Origin: Streptomyces sp. NBC_01210
GTDB taxonomy: Bacteria > Actinomycetota > Actinomycetes > Streptomycetales > Streptomycetaceae
Reading direction: 5' to 3'
Assembly (NCBI RefSeq): GCF_036010325.1
Contig: NZ_CP108549.1
Span: forward strand, 2,666,001-2,730,000
Length of the DNA: 64,000 nucleotides
Made by a program: the position numbers and the translations under genes. The notes beneath the pieces were generated by a model. The model ran no database searches and was not told the DNA's origin. It saw nothing but the letters and a program-made list of their open reading frames with translations. Shown in pieces: positions 51,401-60,199 of this stretch; the stretch's first letter is position 1, and the number at the start of each line of letters is the position of its first letter.

Positions 51401-54400
51401 TGACCTGCTGGAGCTGTCCGTGCGTGTTGTAGCCGTAGATCGTGGACTGTGACGCGGTGCGGGCGACGTTGGTGTACTGCTTCAGTTCCGTGGTGCGGCC
51501 CAGTGCGTCAGTGATGGTCGTCGCGGCAGTGCCGCCGCCGGGTGGGACAACAGTGGTGGAGTCACCGGTGTAGCTGGTGGTGGTGCGCTTGGTCTCGTCG
51601 CCGAATCGCTTGGCGATGACGGCAGTGGGACGGCCGGCGTTGTCGAAGATGGTCTCGGTGGACGACGGGTACTTGGTCTCCTGCCCCGTCACCAGCACCG
51701 GTTCAGCGGCGCCAACGGCGAAGTAGGTGCCGGATGCGAACCATGGTTCACCGCGGGTGTTGTAGAAGGTCTCGGACACCAGGCGGCCGACGCGGTCCGG
51801 GGACTTTTCCTGCGTCTGACGTGGACGCATGAGACCGTCGTAGAAGGCATAGCTGGTCTGGTACTCGGAGTTGTGGTCGAGGGTCTTGGTGGTGATGACG
51901 ATGGGGCCGTCGTTACGGACGAGATAGTCGAAGGAGTAGTTCGGGGCGTTGGGGTAGTCGGCAGCCGGACGGGTCGGAATCCAGACCTTGGTGACGCGAC
52001 CCAGCGGGTCATACGCAGTCGTGGTGACCTTGTTGTTGGTATCAGTAACCTTCTTGGGCTGCGCCCGCAGCGGGTCCAGCACGGTCGTCACCGTGTGGCC
52101 CAGCGGGTTGGTCAGCACAGTCGTCGTCGGTACCTCACCCGTGGTCGGGGTATAGGCAATGGTGCTGACCTTGCCGTAGGCGTCGGCCTCCGCAGTCTGA
52201 CGTCCGTAGAGGTCGTAGCAGAGCTGGTCCTTGGCCAGGCCGCAAATGCTGGGCGTGGAGTCAGTGACGTCGTAGCCGCTGCCCGTACCGTTGATGCGGT
52301 CGGTCTTGGTGACCAGCCCCTTCGTCGGGGCGGCCCCGAACGCTCCGCCGTCGTAGTAGGTGCGAACGTCATCGACAACCTCGGTCGGCCGGTTGGGCGT
52401 CGCGTCACAGTCGACCGCGACCGTCTCACTCCGAGAGACCTTGTCGAGAACCCAGGCGACCTTGTTGCGCGTGTACGTGGTGGTAGTGCACTGCTCGTCC
52501 CCGGCCTTGGCGATGTCACCGAGCTCGGAGACGGAGGTGACCATGCCGTAGGTGTCAAAAGTACGGGTCACCTTGGTGGTGCGGGTCCCGCCGGTGATCG
52601 TCGTGCGAGTCTCATCCGCCTCGGTGCCGGTGTGGTAGGCCTCAAGAGCGGGCAGTTGGGCGGCCGTACGCGCCTGCGAGGCAGTCAAAGCCGAGCGCCA
52701 CGGCGTATAGGAGATCGCGGAAACGAGTACATCGCCATCGCCGTTGTAGGTGGCGCTCTCGCGGAGCATGCCGGCGTACTCTTCGCGGTCGGTGACCGCT
52801 ACACCAGCAGAATTGTTGACGCCGACGCCGTCGGTGCCTCGGAAGTAGCGGTTCTCGCTCAGCGTTTTGGGCGCGGTGCCGGAGCCCTTACGAGTCTGGA
52901 CGCGGTAGTAGCCGCGGGCGATCGAGTGGGTGCGGTCGGCCGGCTTGGTGAACTCGTCTGTGCTCTTCCCCCATTCGGCTGCTCCCACATAGGCGTACTC
53001 GGTCACCGTGTCGGGAGTCTCGGCGAGGTTGTCGCCCTCGATGACACGCTGCACGGGGTAGGAGTTGAACCAGTCCTGCTTGGCCGTCTCCCCCTCGTAT
53101 GCCCACTTCACCGGGTAGCAACGAGTCGTGTTGGAGCTATCGGTGGGCGGCAGGGCTGTGGCGCTGCAGTCGGGGTCGACGTAATCGATGCCGATGGTGC
53201 CGCCGGTCTCCGTGGTGATCTGCGACATACGCTGCCGCACGAACGGGGCAAGGCCGTCACCGAGTTTGTCGACCCGGTTGGGCTTCTGCACCCCTGCGAA
53301 CGTCACCGAGGGCAGGACGGCGGTGCCGTCGGCCTTGCCCGTGCGGGTGAGGGACTCCAGCCACATCGGCGTGGAGATGCCATCACCCGAGGGAGGGAAT
53401 CCCTGCTTGAGCGTCCAGGTGTCGACGTCCTTGTAGGCCCCTCCGGTAAGCATCTTGGTGGTGATGGAGGCCAGGCGCTTGCGGGACCAGAAGGAGGGCG
53501 AGTACTTGTCCTTGCACTCGGTTGCCCCATCCTTGCAGTACTGGTCGAACGGGACGTCCGGCCAGTACTTGGCGTGCGCCTCGTCGAAGGTGGTACAGGT
53601 CGTCAGGCACCGTTCAGCAACATCGAACTTCACCTGGCCCATTGCCTTGGCCGTGTAGACAGCGTTGGACCGCAGGCCGTAGTCGATGCGATCCAGGTAG
53701 CCACCGCGAACGTAGGGCGTGACGGTGGACTTACCGGTGGTCTCGGAGACGTTGCGGCCGTAGTTGTTGGCCTCGGTCTTCCAGTAGTAGGCCATCGCGT
53801 TGCTACGGGAATCGACGACATAGTCGAGCTGCCAGCGCCACGCCTGATCACATGACGCGGACGCGAACGAAGCGTTGTAGCACGGCTCGCCGGACTGGTT
53901 GCCGAACACCGGGACCGTCCACGTGGAGTTCGTCACCGGATCGTCCGCCGCGGTGCCGTTGTCGCTCCAGCCGGGCAGCTTGTTCAGACCGAAGAAGTAC
54001 TGGGTGCCATCAGTCGTGGTGATCTTCCAGTGCTCGCCGACGCCGTCTACTCCGGCAGTGCCCTTGTCGGGGTTCGATGCGCCCTGGAGCTTCTCAACCT
54101 TCTCACCGGCGTCTTGGGCGGGATGCCAGCCCGTAGCGCTGTCGTGGACCAGCTCGGTGGTCTTACCCCCGAGCGAGAGGACAGCATTGTCGTTGTACCA
54201 GCACAGGTCACCGACCTTGGTGGTGTTCGTGCCACCGGACTTGTCGTCATTGCACGGCTTGTAACGCCGCTCGATGTAGCCCGGCTCCCAGCTCCAGCCG
54301 TCGCCGATCCAGCCGGGCTGGTTGTTGGAGGCTGCTGTGCGGCCGTCTATCGCCTGCGAGTTGTACCCCAGTGACACCTGCGGCTGCAGACCACCCGGCA

Positions 54401-55250
54401 CCGACGGTGCACTGATCGGATAAGTCCAGCTGAACGCACCCGTCGCGCCCCCTGCACTCCATGAACCGGACGCTCCGAGCGAAGTTGCCTTGTAGTCGCC
54501 CGTCGAACCCGCGGCCGCTGCCGTTGCCGCGAGCACCGTCGCCCCTGCGGGAACGGATGCGCCCTTGGCGGCGCCAGCAGCTGCGGCCGTAGGGCCATGC
54601 AGCGGGACGGTCGCGGAGAGCGCACCTGCCTTGGTGTCATTCGTCGTCGCAAGCGGCTTGCCGGTCCGGCAGGCGGGCTTTTCCGGGGTGGTCAGCGAAC
54701 AGGCGGGAAGCTGCACCAGCCGCAGACGGGCTGCCCAGTCTCCGCCGTAGGCGCCGCGGAACTCGCGGTAGTCAACCTGCACTCTGGCGGTGGCAGCGCC
54801 CCTGGCACCGTCGGCAGGGGCCACCGACAACAGGAGCCCGTGTACGCCTGCCTTTCGGGCCGCACCCTGGCTTGCGACCACAACTTTCATCTTGGCGGGC
54901 GGGTGCGCCTCGGAGCGCGCCTTGGAGGATGAGGACCCGACAGCAACCGGGAGGGTGCCCGCCCGCTTCGGCGCGGAAGCCGCCCCCGCCGCATTCAAGT
55001 CGACAGTCGCGCTGCCCGGCTGCGGCCAAGTTACCTTCGGCGCCGTCCACTTCTGCCCGGCCGCGTTGCTGCGCAGCTTCGTTCCGCCTGAGGCCACCTG
55101 CTTCACAGCCACCGTCGGCGGCTGCTTGAGCTTCGGGAGGTCAACCCCCTTACTGCCTGCAGCTGCCGCTGAAGCACTTGCAGGCAGCAAGCCCCCCATG
55201 ACCGCGACCGCTATGAGCCCAGCCCATCCACGCGTGCCGAAACGGCTCAC
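48450..55250 (-). CDS. Secreted Rhs/YD-repeat polymorphic toxin with Hint domain and C-terminal toxin tip
   Basis: A 2266-residue exported protein. A signal peptide (RFGTRGWAGLIAVAVMGGLL to about 30) precedes an N-terminal beta region with SpvB-like PISAPSVPGGLQPQVSLGYNSQ (about 285). A long run of YD repeats follows (TTTYTGDST, YDIRGRQTQVDDPDKGT, YDVLGRQTAVKKG, YDDAGNTETRK) and the Rhs core end GAREYDPAIGRFISVDPVLDLGDPQQTHGYTYANNNPV (about 1850). An intein-like Hint domain begins CHSFLPGTKVLLADG (Cys about 2002) and ends VLVHN. The last 121 residues, from Cys2146, are a distinct toxin tip (ETVLYRSPAEG ... LTEWRIPAGRIDEFN). GTG start with GGGGGTGGGGC upstream. The Hint domain should cleave and release the tip after delivery. 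Neighbouring SUFU gene is the likely immunity. Confidence 0.88.
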   Translation of the reverse strand: MSRFGTRGWAGLIAVAVMGGLLPASASAAAAGSKGVDLPKLKQPPTVAVKQVASGGTKLRSNAAGQKWTAPKVTWPQPGSATVDLNAAGAASAPKRAGTLPVAVGSSSSKARSEAHPPAKMKVVVASQGAARKAGVHGLLLSVAPADGARGAATARVQVDYREFRGAYGGDWAARLRLVQLPACSLTTPEKPACRTGKPLATTNDTKAGALSATVPLHGPTAAAAGAAKGASVPAGATVLAATAAAAGSTGDYKATSLGASGSWSAGGATGAFSWTYPISAPSVPGGLQPQVSLGYNSQAIDGRTAASNNQPGWIGDGWSWEPGYIERRYKPCNDDKSGGTNTTKVGDLCWYNDNAVLSLGGKTTELVHDSATGWHPAQDAGEKVEKLQGASNPDKGTAGVDGVGEHWKITTTDGTQYFFGLNKLPGWSDNGTAADDPVTNSTWTVPVFGNQSGEPCYNASFASASCDQAWRWQLDYVVDSRSNAMAYYWKTEANNYGRNVSETTGKSTVTPYVRGGYLDRIDYGLRSNAVYTAKAMGQVKFDVAERCLTTCTTFDEAHAKYWPDVPFDQYCKDGATECKDKYSPSFWSRKRLASITTKMLTGGAYKDVDTWTLKQGFPPSGDGISTPMWLESLTRTGKADGTAVLPSVTFAGVQKPNRVDKLGDGLAPFVRQRMSQITTETGGTIGIDYVDPDCSATALPPTDSSNTTRCYPVKWAYEGETAKQDWFNSYPVQRVIEGDNLAETPDTVTEYAYVGAAEWGKSTDEFTKPADRTHSIARGYYRVQTRKGSGTAPKTLSENRYFRGTDGVGVNNSAGVAVTDREEYAGMLRESATYNGDGDVLVSAISYTPWRSALTASQARTAAQLPALEAYHTGTEADETRTTITGGTRTTKVTRTFDTYGMVTSVSELGDIAKAGDEQCTTTTYTRNKVAWVLDKVSRSETVAVDCDATPNRPTEVVDDVRTYYDGGAFGAAPTKGLVTKTDRINGTGSGYDVTDSTPSICGLAKDQLCYDLYGRQTAEADAYGKVSTIAYTPTTGEVPTTTVLTNPLGHTVTTVLDPLRAQPKKVTDTNNKVTTTAYDPLGRVTKVWIPTRPAADYPNAPNYSFDYLVRNDGPIVITTKTLDHNSEYQTSYAFYDGLMRPRQTQEKSPDRVGRLVSETFYNTRGEPWFASGTYFAVGAAEPVLVTGQETKYPSSTETIFDNAGRPTAVIAKRFGDETKRTTTSYTGDSTTVVPPGGGTAATTITDALGRTTELKQYTNVARTASQSTIYGYNTHGQLQQVTDPSGAKWTYTYDIRGRQTQVDDPDKGTSTTVYDKGNRVTDVTDVRKITLHTDYDVLGRQTAVKKGSTTLSSWTYDSIAKGQPTASTRYIGGNAYSTEITEYNDLYQPVGTKVTIPANENEGALAGTYQWSNFYNDNTGQLMETEHPGVGGLPAESVSSAYNTGGLLDSVYAGSDPLISASNYDHYGRSSRLEYGEFARHLWTTSEYDDHTGALTRAVTDRDVAPQRIEDTRYTYDPAGSITQIATAYGQDTTRTTDTQCFTLDALRRITAAWTNTGEQCATAPSDAVVGGQDAYWTSYTYDAVGNRDTETQHKTASGPTTDTLRTYASPAAGKHNLPSVTQTGADPRVETYTYDDAGNTETRKIGNADTQSFKWDDEGHLGSVTKVTDTSSYAYDTAGQRFIRRDSTGTTLYLPGGNELHLDKAGKVTGTRYYEADGQTVAMRTGGKLTFLLSDHHGTTTAQITADATQAVTRRRTTIFGAPRGTKPTNWIGDKDFVGGTKDPDTTLTHLGAREYDPAIGRFISVDPVLDLGDPQQTHGYTYANNNPVAFTDPTGLRPDGPAGGADYNDQWTKGSYNGSAGSGWFVDSQGGWSYRHEQYWPGYTGSKAGGAKTTSYTWSWRAQSKGVTKKHGQSIQAYKKQIPNNFYTKYVAPVLVSILVPDVEAWGECLGDGNLAQCGWAATDIPFLKPLKALKFAKKASKKSDDVAEAVSDVGAGCHSFLPGTKVLLADGSTKNIEDVKDGDKLLSTDPDTGETQSKEVINTILTEDDKDFTELTVKTSDGQAAIVATDTHPFWSTDQKKWVNAGDVQPGTKLYTPSKRNLEVVATRHYKKQQRTHDLTVSRIHTYYVLAGATPVLVHNCGETVLYRSPAEGKKASEANGLNADNHSGPHPTAYLSNKPEGAAQYAGNGHDMGFHRFVMQPGFRDAFGHLEFDLPNKNGITGLTEWRIPAGRIDEFNSFINHSKTQWWDAALGHFYPPSG

Positions 55251-55580
55251 GCCCCACCCCCCGCGACGAAAGCAAATTTCGCCGAACATAGCAGCTGAAT
55301 CGAGGTTCAGGAATATTCAATAAGTAGATGCGCAGTGAAAAATCTAGATTTACCGAATGCCCGAATTGATGAATGTGAGGTACTTGTGAGGATTTCGTGG
55401 GCGACATTAGGCCAGGTCAGTACCGCACGCTTCGAGCCACAGGCGGCTTCAAGTTGGCTGTGAACACGCTTCCGCCACATCCAGCGAAACGCTCCACGTC
55501 CAGGATGCGAGGAGGTTCAGACCGGGATTCCTATAGAGTCGACGCGAAATTCGGGCACATGAAAAAGGGGGAGTTGGATC
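55251..55580. other. Lower-GC divergent intergenic region
   Basis: A 330-base gap between the divergent Rhs toxin and FG-GAP genes, with a clearly A/T-rich centre around 55300-55400 (for example AGGAATATTCAATAAG). It must hold both promoters. It includes the palindrome at 55340. A 66-codon open frame at 55397-55597 has no family likeness and I do not call it. Confidence 0.6.
55340..55351. promoter_or_regulatory. AAATCTAGATTT palindrome, operator candidate
   Basis: A perfect 12-base palindrome about 90 bases before the Rhs toxin start and 230 bases before the FG-GAP gene. Such an A/T palindrome is rare in this GC background, so it may be a binding site for a regulator of one or both genes. 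Confidence 0.45.
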
Positions 55581-58500
55581 GTGTCCATATCACTTAGGGG
55601 TGGGACCGCTCCGTGGAAATGGAGAATCCGCTTGCTGTGCGGCTTGCTCGCCGGTGGCCTCGTTGCGTCGGGGATGGCGGTCGGCTCGGCTCACGCCGAC
55701 CCACCGCAGGTAACCGCAAGTACAGCGTCATCCGATCCGGCGGCTGATGGTTCGATGAGCGAGGAGGACAAGGCTCTCCAGGACGCTCAATCCTCCGGTC
55801 AGCCAGCGGAATTGGTATCGGCGCGCACCGAGGCGAGTGATACGTGGGCGCTGCCGGACGGGTCGTTCTCGGTGAGGCGGCATGGAACTGCGGTGCGGTT
55901 GTGGCGTAATGGCGCCTGGGTGGCCGCCGACCCCACGCTCAGCTTCGCGGCGGACGGATCGGTCGTACCGAAGTCGGCTTCGGTCTCGGTGAAGTTCTCC
56001 GGTGGCGGCAGCCGTCCGATGCTGTCCGGGGTCAAGGACGGGCGCACTCTGTCACTTACCTGGCCGAAGCCGCTGCCCAAGCCCACGCTCGACGGCAACG
56101 TGGCAACCTATCCCGAGGTGCTCGCCGGAGTGGACCTGCAGTTGAAGGCCGAAGTGGAGGGCTTCTCCCAGCTGCTCGTGGTCAAGACTGCCGAGGCGGC
56201 GAAGAACCCGGAACTGGCCAAACTACAGTTCGCGATGGACACCGTCGGACTGTCCGTGTCCAAAGACACGGACACCGGCACCTTGGTAGCTACCGACCCG
56301 GCCGGGCAGACCGTGTTCACCAGCCCCGCCCCACTCATGTGGGACTCCGGCGCACCTACCACGCCCGCCGCACGCGCCCTCGCGACGGCGCAGGAAGAGG
56401 CCACGGGGCCGGGTGACACGTTCGAGCCCGGCGTGGGCGCCGAGGACGTGCAGATGGGCAGCGCAGTCAGCGGCGACACCCTGACCATCACACCGGACCA
56501 GGGCCTGTTGAGCGGCGCGGACACCACCTACCCGGTGTTCATCGATCCCAGCTGGGCCTGGGGCGAATGGCAGCACTGGGCACGCGTCTACAAGCACTAC
56601 CCCAAGACCTCCTACTGGGATGCCAAGGAGGTCGTGCGGGCCGGCTACGAGAGCGAGACAGGCGGTTCGGATCGGATCTCCCGCTCGTTCTTCCAGCTCG
56701 ACACCAGCGACGTCACCGGAGCGCAGATCAAGGACGCCACCTTCCGGATCCGCAATACCTGGTCATGGTCCTGCCAGGACCGGCCGGTGGAACTCTGGGA
56801 GGTCGGTGACATCTCCATGAAGACGACCTGGGACAACCAGCCCGGCAAGATCGGCGGTGCCGCGCTGTCCACCGTGAACGACGCCAAGGGATGGAGCAAG
56901 GACTGCGCCGCCGGGAACCTGGAATTCAACGCCACCAGCGCGGTTCGCAAGGCGGCCGCGAACGGCGAGGCGAGCGTCACGCTGGGCTTGTACGCAAGCA
57001 ATGAGGCGGACACGTTCGGCTGGAAGAAGTTCGACCCGAAGACCGCCACACTCGAGATCAAGTACAACCACCCGCCCAAGACACCCGCCGGCTTGGGCAC
57101 CAACCCCCGCACCAGCTGCACCGCCGGCGGCAGCATCGGCAACACCGCGGTCAGCCTGTACGCGAAGATCGACGACCCGGACGGCGGGAACCTCACCGCT
57201 CACTTCCAGGCGTTCAAGGCCGGCTCCAACACCCCGGTGGTGGACACCAGTGTGCCCGCGCTCAAGGGTCGGGTGACCACAGTGGTACTACCCGCAGCCA
57301 GCACCCCCGGTGGTGACTACACCTGGAAAGTCCGCGCCAAGGACCCGGACGGGCTGTACTCGGCATGGAGCACCACGTGCAAGTTCACCTTGGACCGCAG
57401 CCGTCCCAGCCGACCACCTGTCATCACATCCGAAGGCAACAAGTACCCCAATGGTGACCAGGGCTGGCCCGATCCGACCGGCCCGGCCCGCTCGGAGGGG
57501 AAGTTCCTCCTGGCCGCGAACGGTGTCCCCGACGTCGTCGCCTACTACTGGTGGACCGACACCGACGCCGACGTTCACGAAACCCGTGCGAGCGCGCCAA
57601 TCGCCCTGGTGACACCACCGTCCTACGGCCCGCAGCTCATCTACGCCTACAGCGTGGACGCGGCGGGTAACCGCTCCGACACCGCCACCTACCTGTACTA
57701 CGCGACCCGGGCTCAGGGTCGAGACGAGCCCGGTGACCTCAACGGTGACGGTTTCACGGACATCTGGAACACCGACACCAACGGAACGTTGCTCACCTAC
57801 TCCGGCCGCGGCGGACGGGAATTCTCCTCTGCCACCAACGGCGGCGGCACTTTCCCGGGTCAGCAGGTCACCTTCATGGGCGACTGGGGACAGGAGGGCT
57901 ACAACGACCTCATCTCGCTCGAATACAACGAGAACGACAAGACGAACAAGCTGCGTGTCTACCCGAACAACGGCAAGGGGATGATCAACGCCGACAATTA
58001 TCTTCAGTTGGCTGTCAAGTGCCCTGTGCCGAGCAGCAGGTGCAAGGGAGAAGCGGGCTGGACTGGAGACGACCACTGGTACAACGCCGAACAGATCACC
58101 ACGGGCGGCGACATCAACGGCGACACATACGCCGACCTCCTGGTCAAGCAGGGCAAGACCTTGTGGGTCTACTACGGCAACCGGAGCACTCTGCTCGACA
58201 GAGTCCGCCCCCACCCAGTCCTGGTCGGCGAGACCGACTGGGACAAGTTCACCGTGGTCGTCCCCGGTGACCTCAATGGCGACAAGCTCCCCGACCTGCT
58301 GCTGCGCAACAACGCTTCGGGCGACCTGTACCGCGCCTACGGCCAAGCCGACCCCAACGGCATTCTCGATGCCGCGACGTGGGGCGGTGCCAGCAGCCGT
58401 GTCAAGATCGCCTCGGGCACCATGCCGCAGAGCCTCTACCCCACCATCGGCTCCTCCGGCGACCTCGACGGGGACAGCAACGCAGACAAGGTCAATGACG

Positions 58501-60059
58501 GCGACGGCATCCCCGACCTGTGGGCCCGCAAGAAGGACAACACCCTGATCGGCTGGCCCGGCCGCAAGACCGGCAACGACTACACCGGCATCGGTGCGTC
58601 CTTCCCCATCGACGGAGCCAACGGCGGCCGGCAGATCCCCGGCGGCACTACCCTGGCGAGCGGTCAGTCTCTGGCCTCAAACTCGGCCAAACTCACCATG
58701 CAGACCGACGGCAACCTCGTCATCACCTCCAACGCGAGCAAGACCCTGTGGTCCAGCAACACCGCCGGCAACAACGGCGCCACCGCACGCGTACTCGCCA
58801 ACGGCAACCTCGCGGTCTACTCGGCCGACGGCAGCACTCCGCTGTGGAGCACCGACGTCCGCGAAACGCCGGACGCCACCCGGCCCGACGTCGAGCCCGG
58901 ACTGACCGGCGCCGGCTACGTCCTGCTCCAGGACCGCGGCAATCTCGTCGTCCACAACGGAAAGGGCCAAGCCGTCTGGTCCAGCGGCACCGTCACCCGG
59001 CACGACTACAACGGCGACGGGCGCAGCGACATGGGCCTCTGGTACGACTACACCGCCGGTTCCGACGCCACGTACACGCTCCTGTCCAACACGAACGGCT
59101 CGTTCAAGGAGCCGATGAAGTCGTTCGCCGCCGCGGTCGGCGCGTGGGAGGCGGACAACATGAAGTTCGTCACCGGCGACTTCAACGGCGACGGACGCGG
59201 CGACATGGCGGCCCTCTACGGGTACAGCGACACCAGCATCAAGCTGTGGACGGCGCTCGGTAAGTCCGATGGCGGCTTCAGCGCACCCTTCTCCTCATGG
59301 AGCGCCAAGGCCGGCAGGATGCACACGAGCTACATGACCCCACAGGCCGGCGACTTCAACGGTGACGGGCGCGACGACATCGCTGTCTGGTACGCCTACC
59401 CCGACGGCACCACCAAACTGTGGACCTACACCGCCGGTGTCACAGGCGGCTTCAACCAGCCCTTCGAGTCCTGGTCCGCCCCCGGCGGTACCTGGCTCAG
59501 GAACCGCTGCAAGTTCGTCACCGGCGACTTCAACGGCGACGGGCGCGACGACGTCAGCGTCTTTTACGGCCAGGGCGACAACACCGTGCGCAACCACACC
59601 TTCCTCTCCACCGTCACCGGTGGGTTCGCCCAGCCGACATCGTGGTGGTACAGCGACGCCATCGACTGGAACCGCTCCACCCCGCACGCCGGTGATTTCA
59701 ACGGGGACGGACGCGACGACGCCATGATCTGGTACGACTACGCCGACGGCAGCGACAAGGTCTCCACCTTCATCGCCGAGTCCCAGCCCGACGACCGCTT
59801 CGGGTCCGCCTTCGTCTCCCTCTCCAGCAACGCCGGCAGCTGGGACATCAAACGCAGCCAGCTCGTCATCGGCGACTACAACGGCGACGGACTCGACGAC
59901 ATCGGCGCCATGTACCACCAGCCTGACGGCGCCGTGAAGATGTGGACCTGGACCGCGCGGGCAGAGGACGCCAAATTCAACGGGGCGCTGGCCAGTTGGT
60001 CCTACACGGCATCCCAGTGGGGCTACGCATCAACCCGTTTCTTCAAGCCGTACAACTAG
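55581..60059 (+). CDS. Giant secreted FG-GAP/bulb-lectin repeat protein
   Basis: A 1492-residue exported protein. The signal helix is RLLCGLLAGGLVASGMAVG, ending in SAHADPP. Residues about 80-310 match the N-terminal beta region found on Streptomyces secreted repeat proteins (LPDGSFSVRRHGTAVRLWRNG). A DNRLRE-like domain (about 320-490) has SRSFFQLDTSDVTGAQIKDATF. Then come a fibronectin-like stretch, FG-GAP/VCBS repeats (GDLNGDGFTDIW from about 718), a bulb-type mannose-lectin-like domain (about 1022-1135, TMQTDGNLVIT, LANGNLAVYS), and five more DFNGDGRDD repeats to the end. GTG start with AAGGGGGAG upstream. It lacks a recognisable toxin or catalytic domain; adhesion or carbohydrate binding is likely, with Ca2+ in the DxNGDG loops. 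Confidence 0.83.
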   Translation: MSISLRGGTAPWKWRIRLLCGLLAGGLVASGMAVGSAHADPPQVTASTASSDPAADGSMSEEDKALQDAQSSGQPAELVSARTEASDTWALPDGSFSVRRHGTAVRLWRNGAWVAADPTLSFAADGSVVPKSASVSVKFSGGGSRPMLSGVKDGRTLSLTWPKPLPKPTLDGNVATYPEVLAGVDLQLKAEVEGFSQLLVVKTAEAAKNPELAKLQFAMDTVGLSVSKDTDTGTLVATDPAGQTVFTSPAPLMWDSGAPTTPAARALATAQEEATGPGDTFEPGVGAEDVQMGSAVSGDTLTITPDQGLLSGADTTYPVFIDPSWAWGEWQHWARVYKHYPKTSYWDAKEVVRAGYESETGGSDRISRSFFQLDTSDVTGAQIKDATFRIRNTWSWSCQDRPVELWEVGDISMKTTWDNQPGKIGGAALSTVNDAKGWSKDCAAGNLEFNATSAVRKAAANGEASVTLGLYASNEADTFGWKKFDPKTATLEIKYNHPPKTPAGLGTNPRTSCTAGGSIGNTAVSLYAKIDDPDGGNLTAHFQAFKAGSNTPVVDTSVPALKGRVTTVVLPAASTPGGDYTWKVRAKDPDGLYSAWSTTCKFTLDRSRPSRPPVITSEGNKYPNGDQGWPDPTGPARSEGKFLLAANGVPDVVAYYWWTDTDADVHETRASAPIALVTPPSYGPQLIYAYSVDAAGNRSDTATYLYYATRAQGRDEPGDLNGDGFTDIWNTDTNGTLLTYSGRGGREFSSATNGGGTFPGQQVTFMGDWGQEGYNDLISLEYNENDKTNKLRVYPNNGKGMINADNYLQLAVKCPVPSSRCKGEAGWTGDDHWYNAEQITTGGDINGDTYADLLVKQGKTLWVYYGNRSTLLDRVRPHPVLVGETDWDKFTVVVPGDLNGDKLPDLLLRNNASGDLYRAYGQADPNGILDAATWGGASSRVKIASGTMPQSLYPTIGSSGDLDGDSNADKVNDGDGIPDLWARKKDNTLIGWPGRKTGNDYTGIGASFPIDGANGGRQIPGGTTLASGQSLASNSAKLTMQTDGNLVITSNASKTLWSSNTAGNNGATARVLANGNLAVYSADGSTPLWSTDVRETPDATRPDVEPGLTGAGYVLLQDRGNLVVHNGKGQAVWSSGTVTRHDYNGDGRSDMGLWYDYTAGSDATYTLLSNTNGSFKEPMKSFAAAVGAWEADNMKFVTGDFNGDGRGDMAALYGYSDTSIKLWTALGKSDGGFSAPFSSWSAKAGRMHTSYMTPQAGDFNGDGRDDIAVWYAYPDGTTKLWTYTAGVTGGFNQPFESWSAPGGTWLRNRCKFVTGDFNGDGRDDVSVFYGQGDNTVRNHTFLSTVTGGFAQPTSWWYSDAIDWNRSTPHAGDFNGDGRDDAMIWYDYADGSDKVSTFIAESQPDDRFGSAFVSLSSNAGSWDIKRSQLVIGDYNGDGLDDIGAMYHQPDGAVKMWTWTARAEDAKFNGALASWSYTASQWGYASTRFFKPYN
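59175..59900 (+). repeat. Five FG-GAP coding repeats of about 56-60 residues
   Basis: The GGCGACTTCAACGGCGACGG element begins at 59175, 59349 and 59523, and as variants at 59691 and 59871. Spacing is 168-180 bases, each encoding one DFNGDGRDD calcium-loop blade. Nucleotide identity among copies is high enough for recombination. Confidence 0.8.
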
Positions 60060-60071
60060 CGACACCTCACA

Positions 60072-60105
60072 CCGCTCCCGGTAGCCGGCCGGCTACCGGG
60101 AGCGG
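60072..60105. terminator. Perfect palindromic terminator after the FG-GAP gene
   Basis: CCGCTCCCGGTAGCCGG is followed immediately by its exact reverse complement CCGGCTACCGGGAGCGG, 12 bases after the stop codon. It also lies in the gap to the convergent aldehyde dehydrogenase gene. Confidence 0.8.
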
Positions 60106-60199
60106 CCACGTTCAGCTGCACCTCACGCTTAACCCATTCATCGCTGCGCCCCCGCGACTGGCGCAGGCATCAGACGGACTCCGGGAGGCACCGCGTGGT

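Noticed and set aside
55397..55597. 66-codon open frame before the FG-GAP gene
   Set aside because: No family likeness, no good ribosome binding site, and it overlaps the promoter region and start of the next gene.
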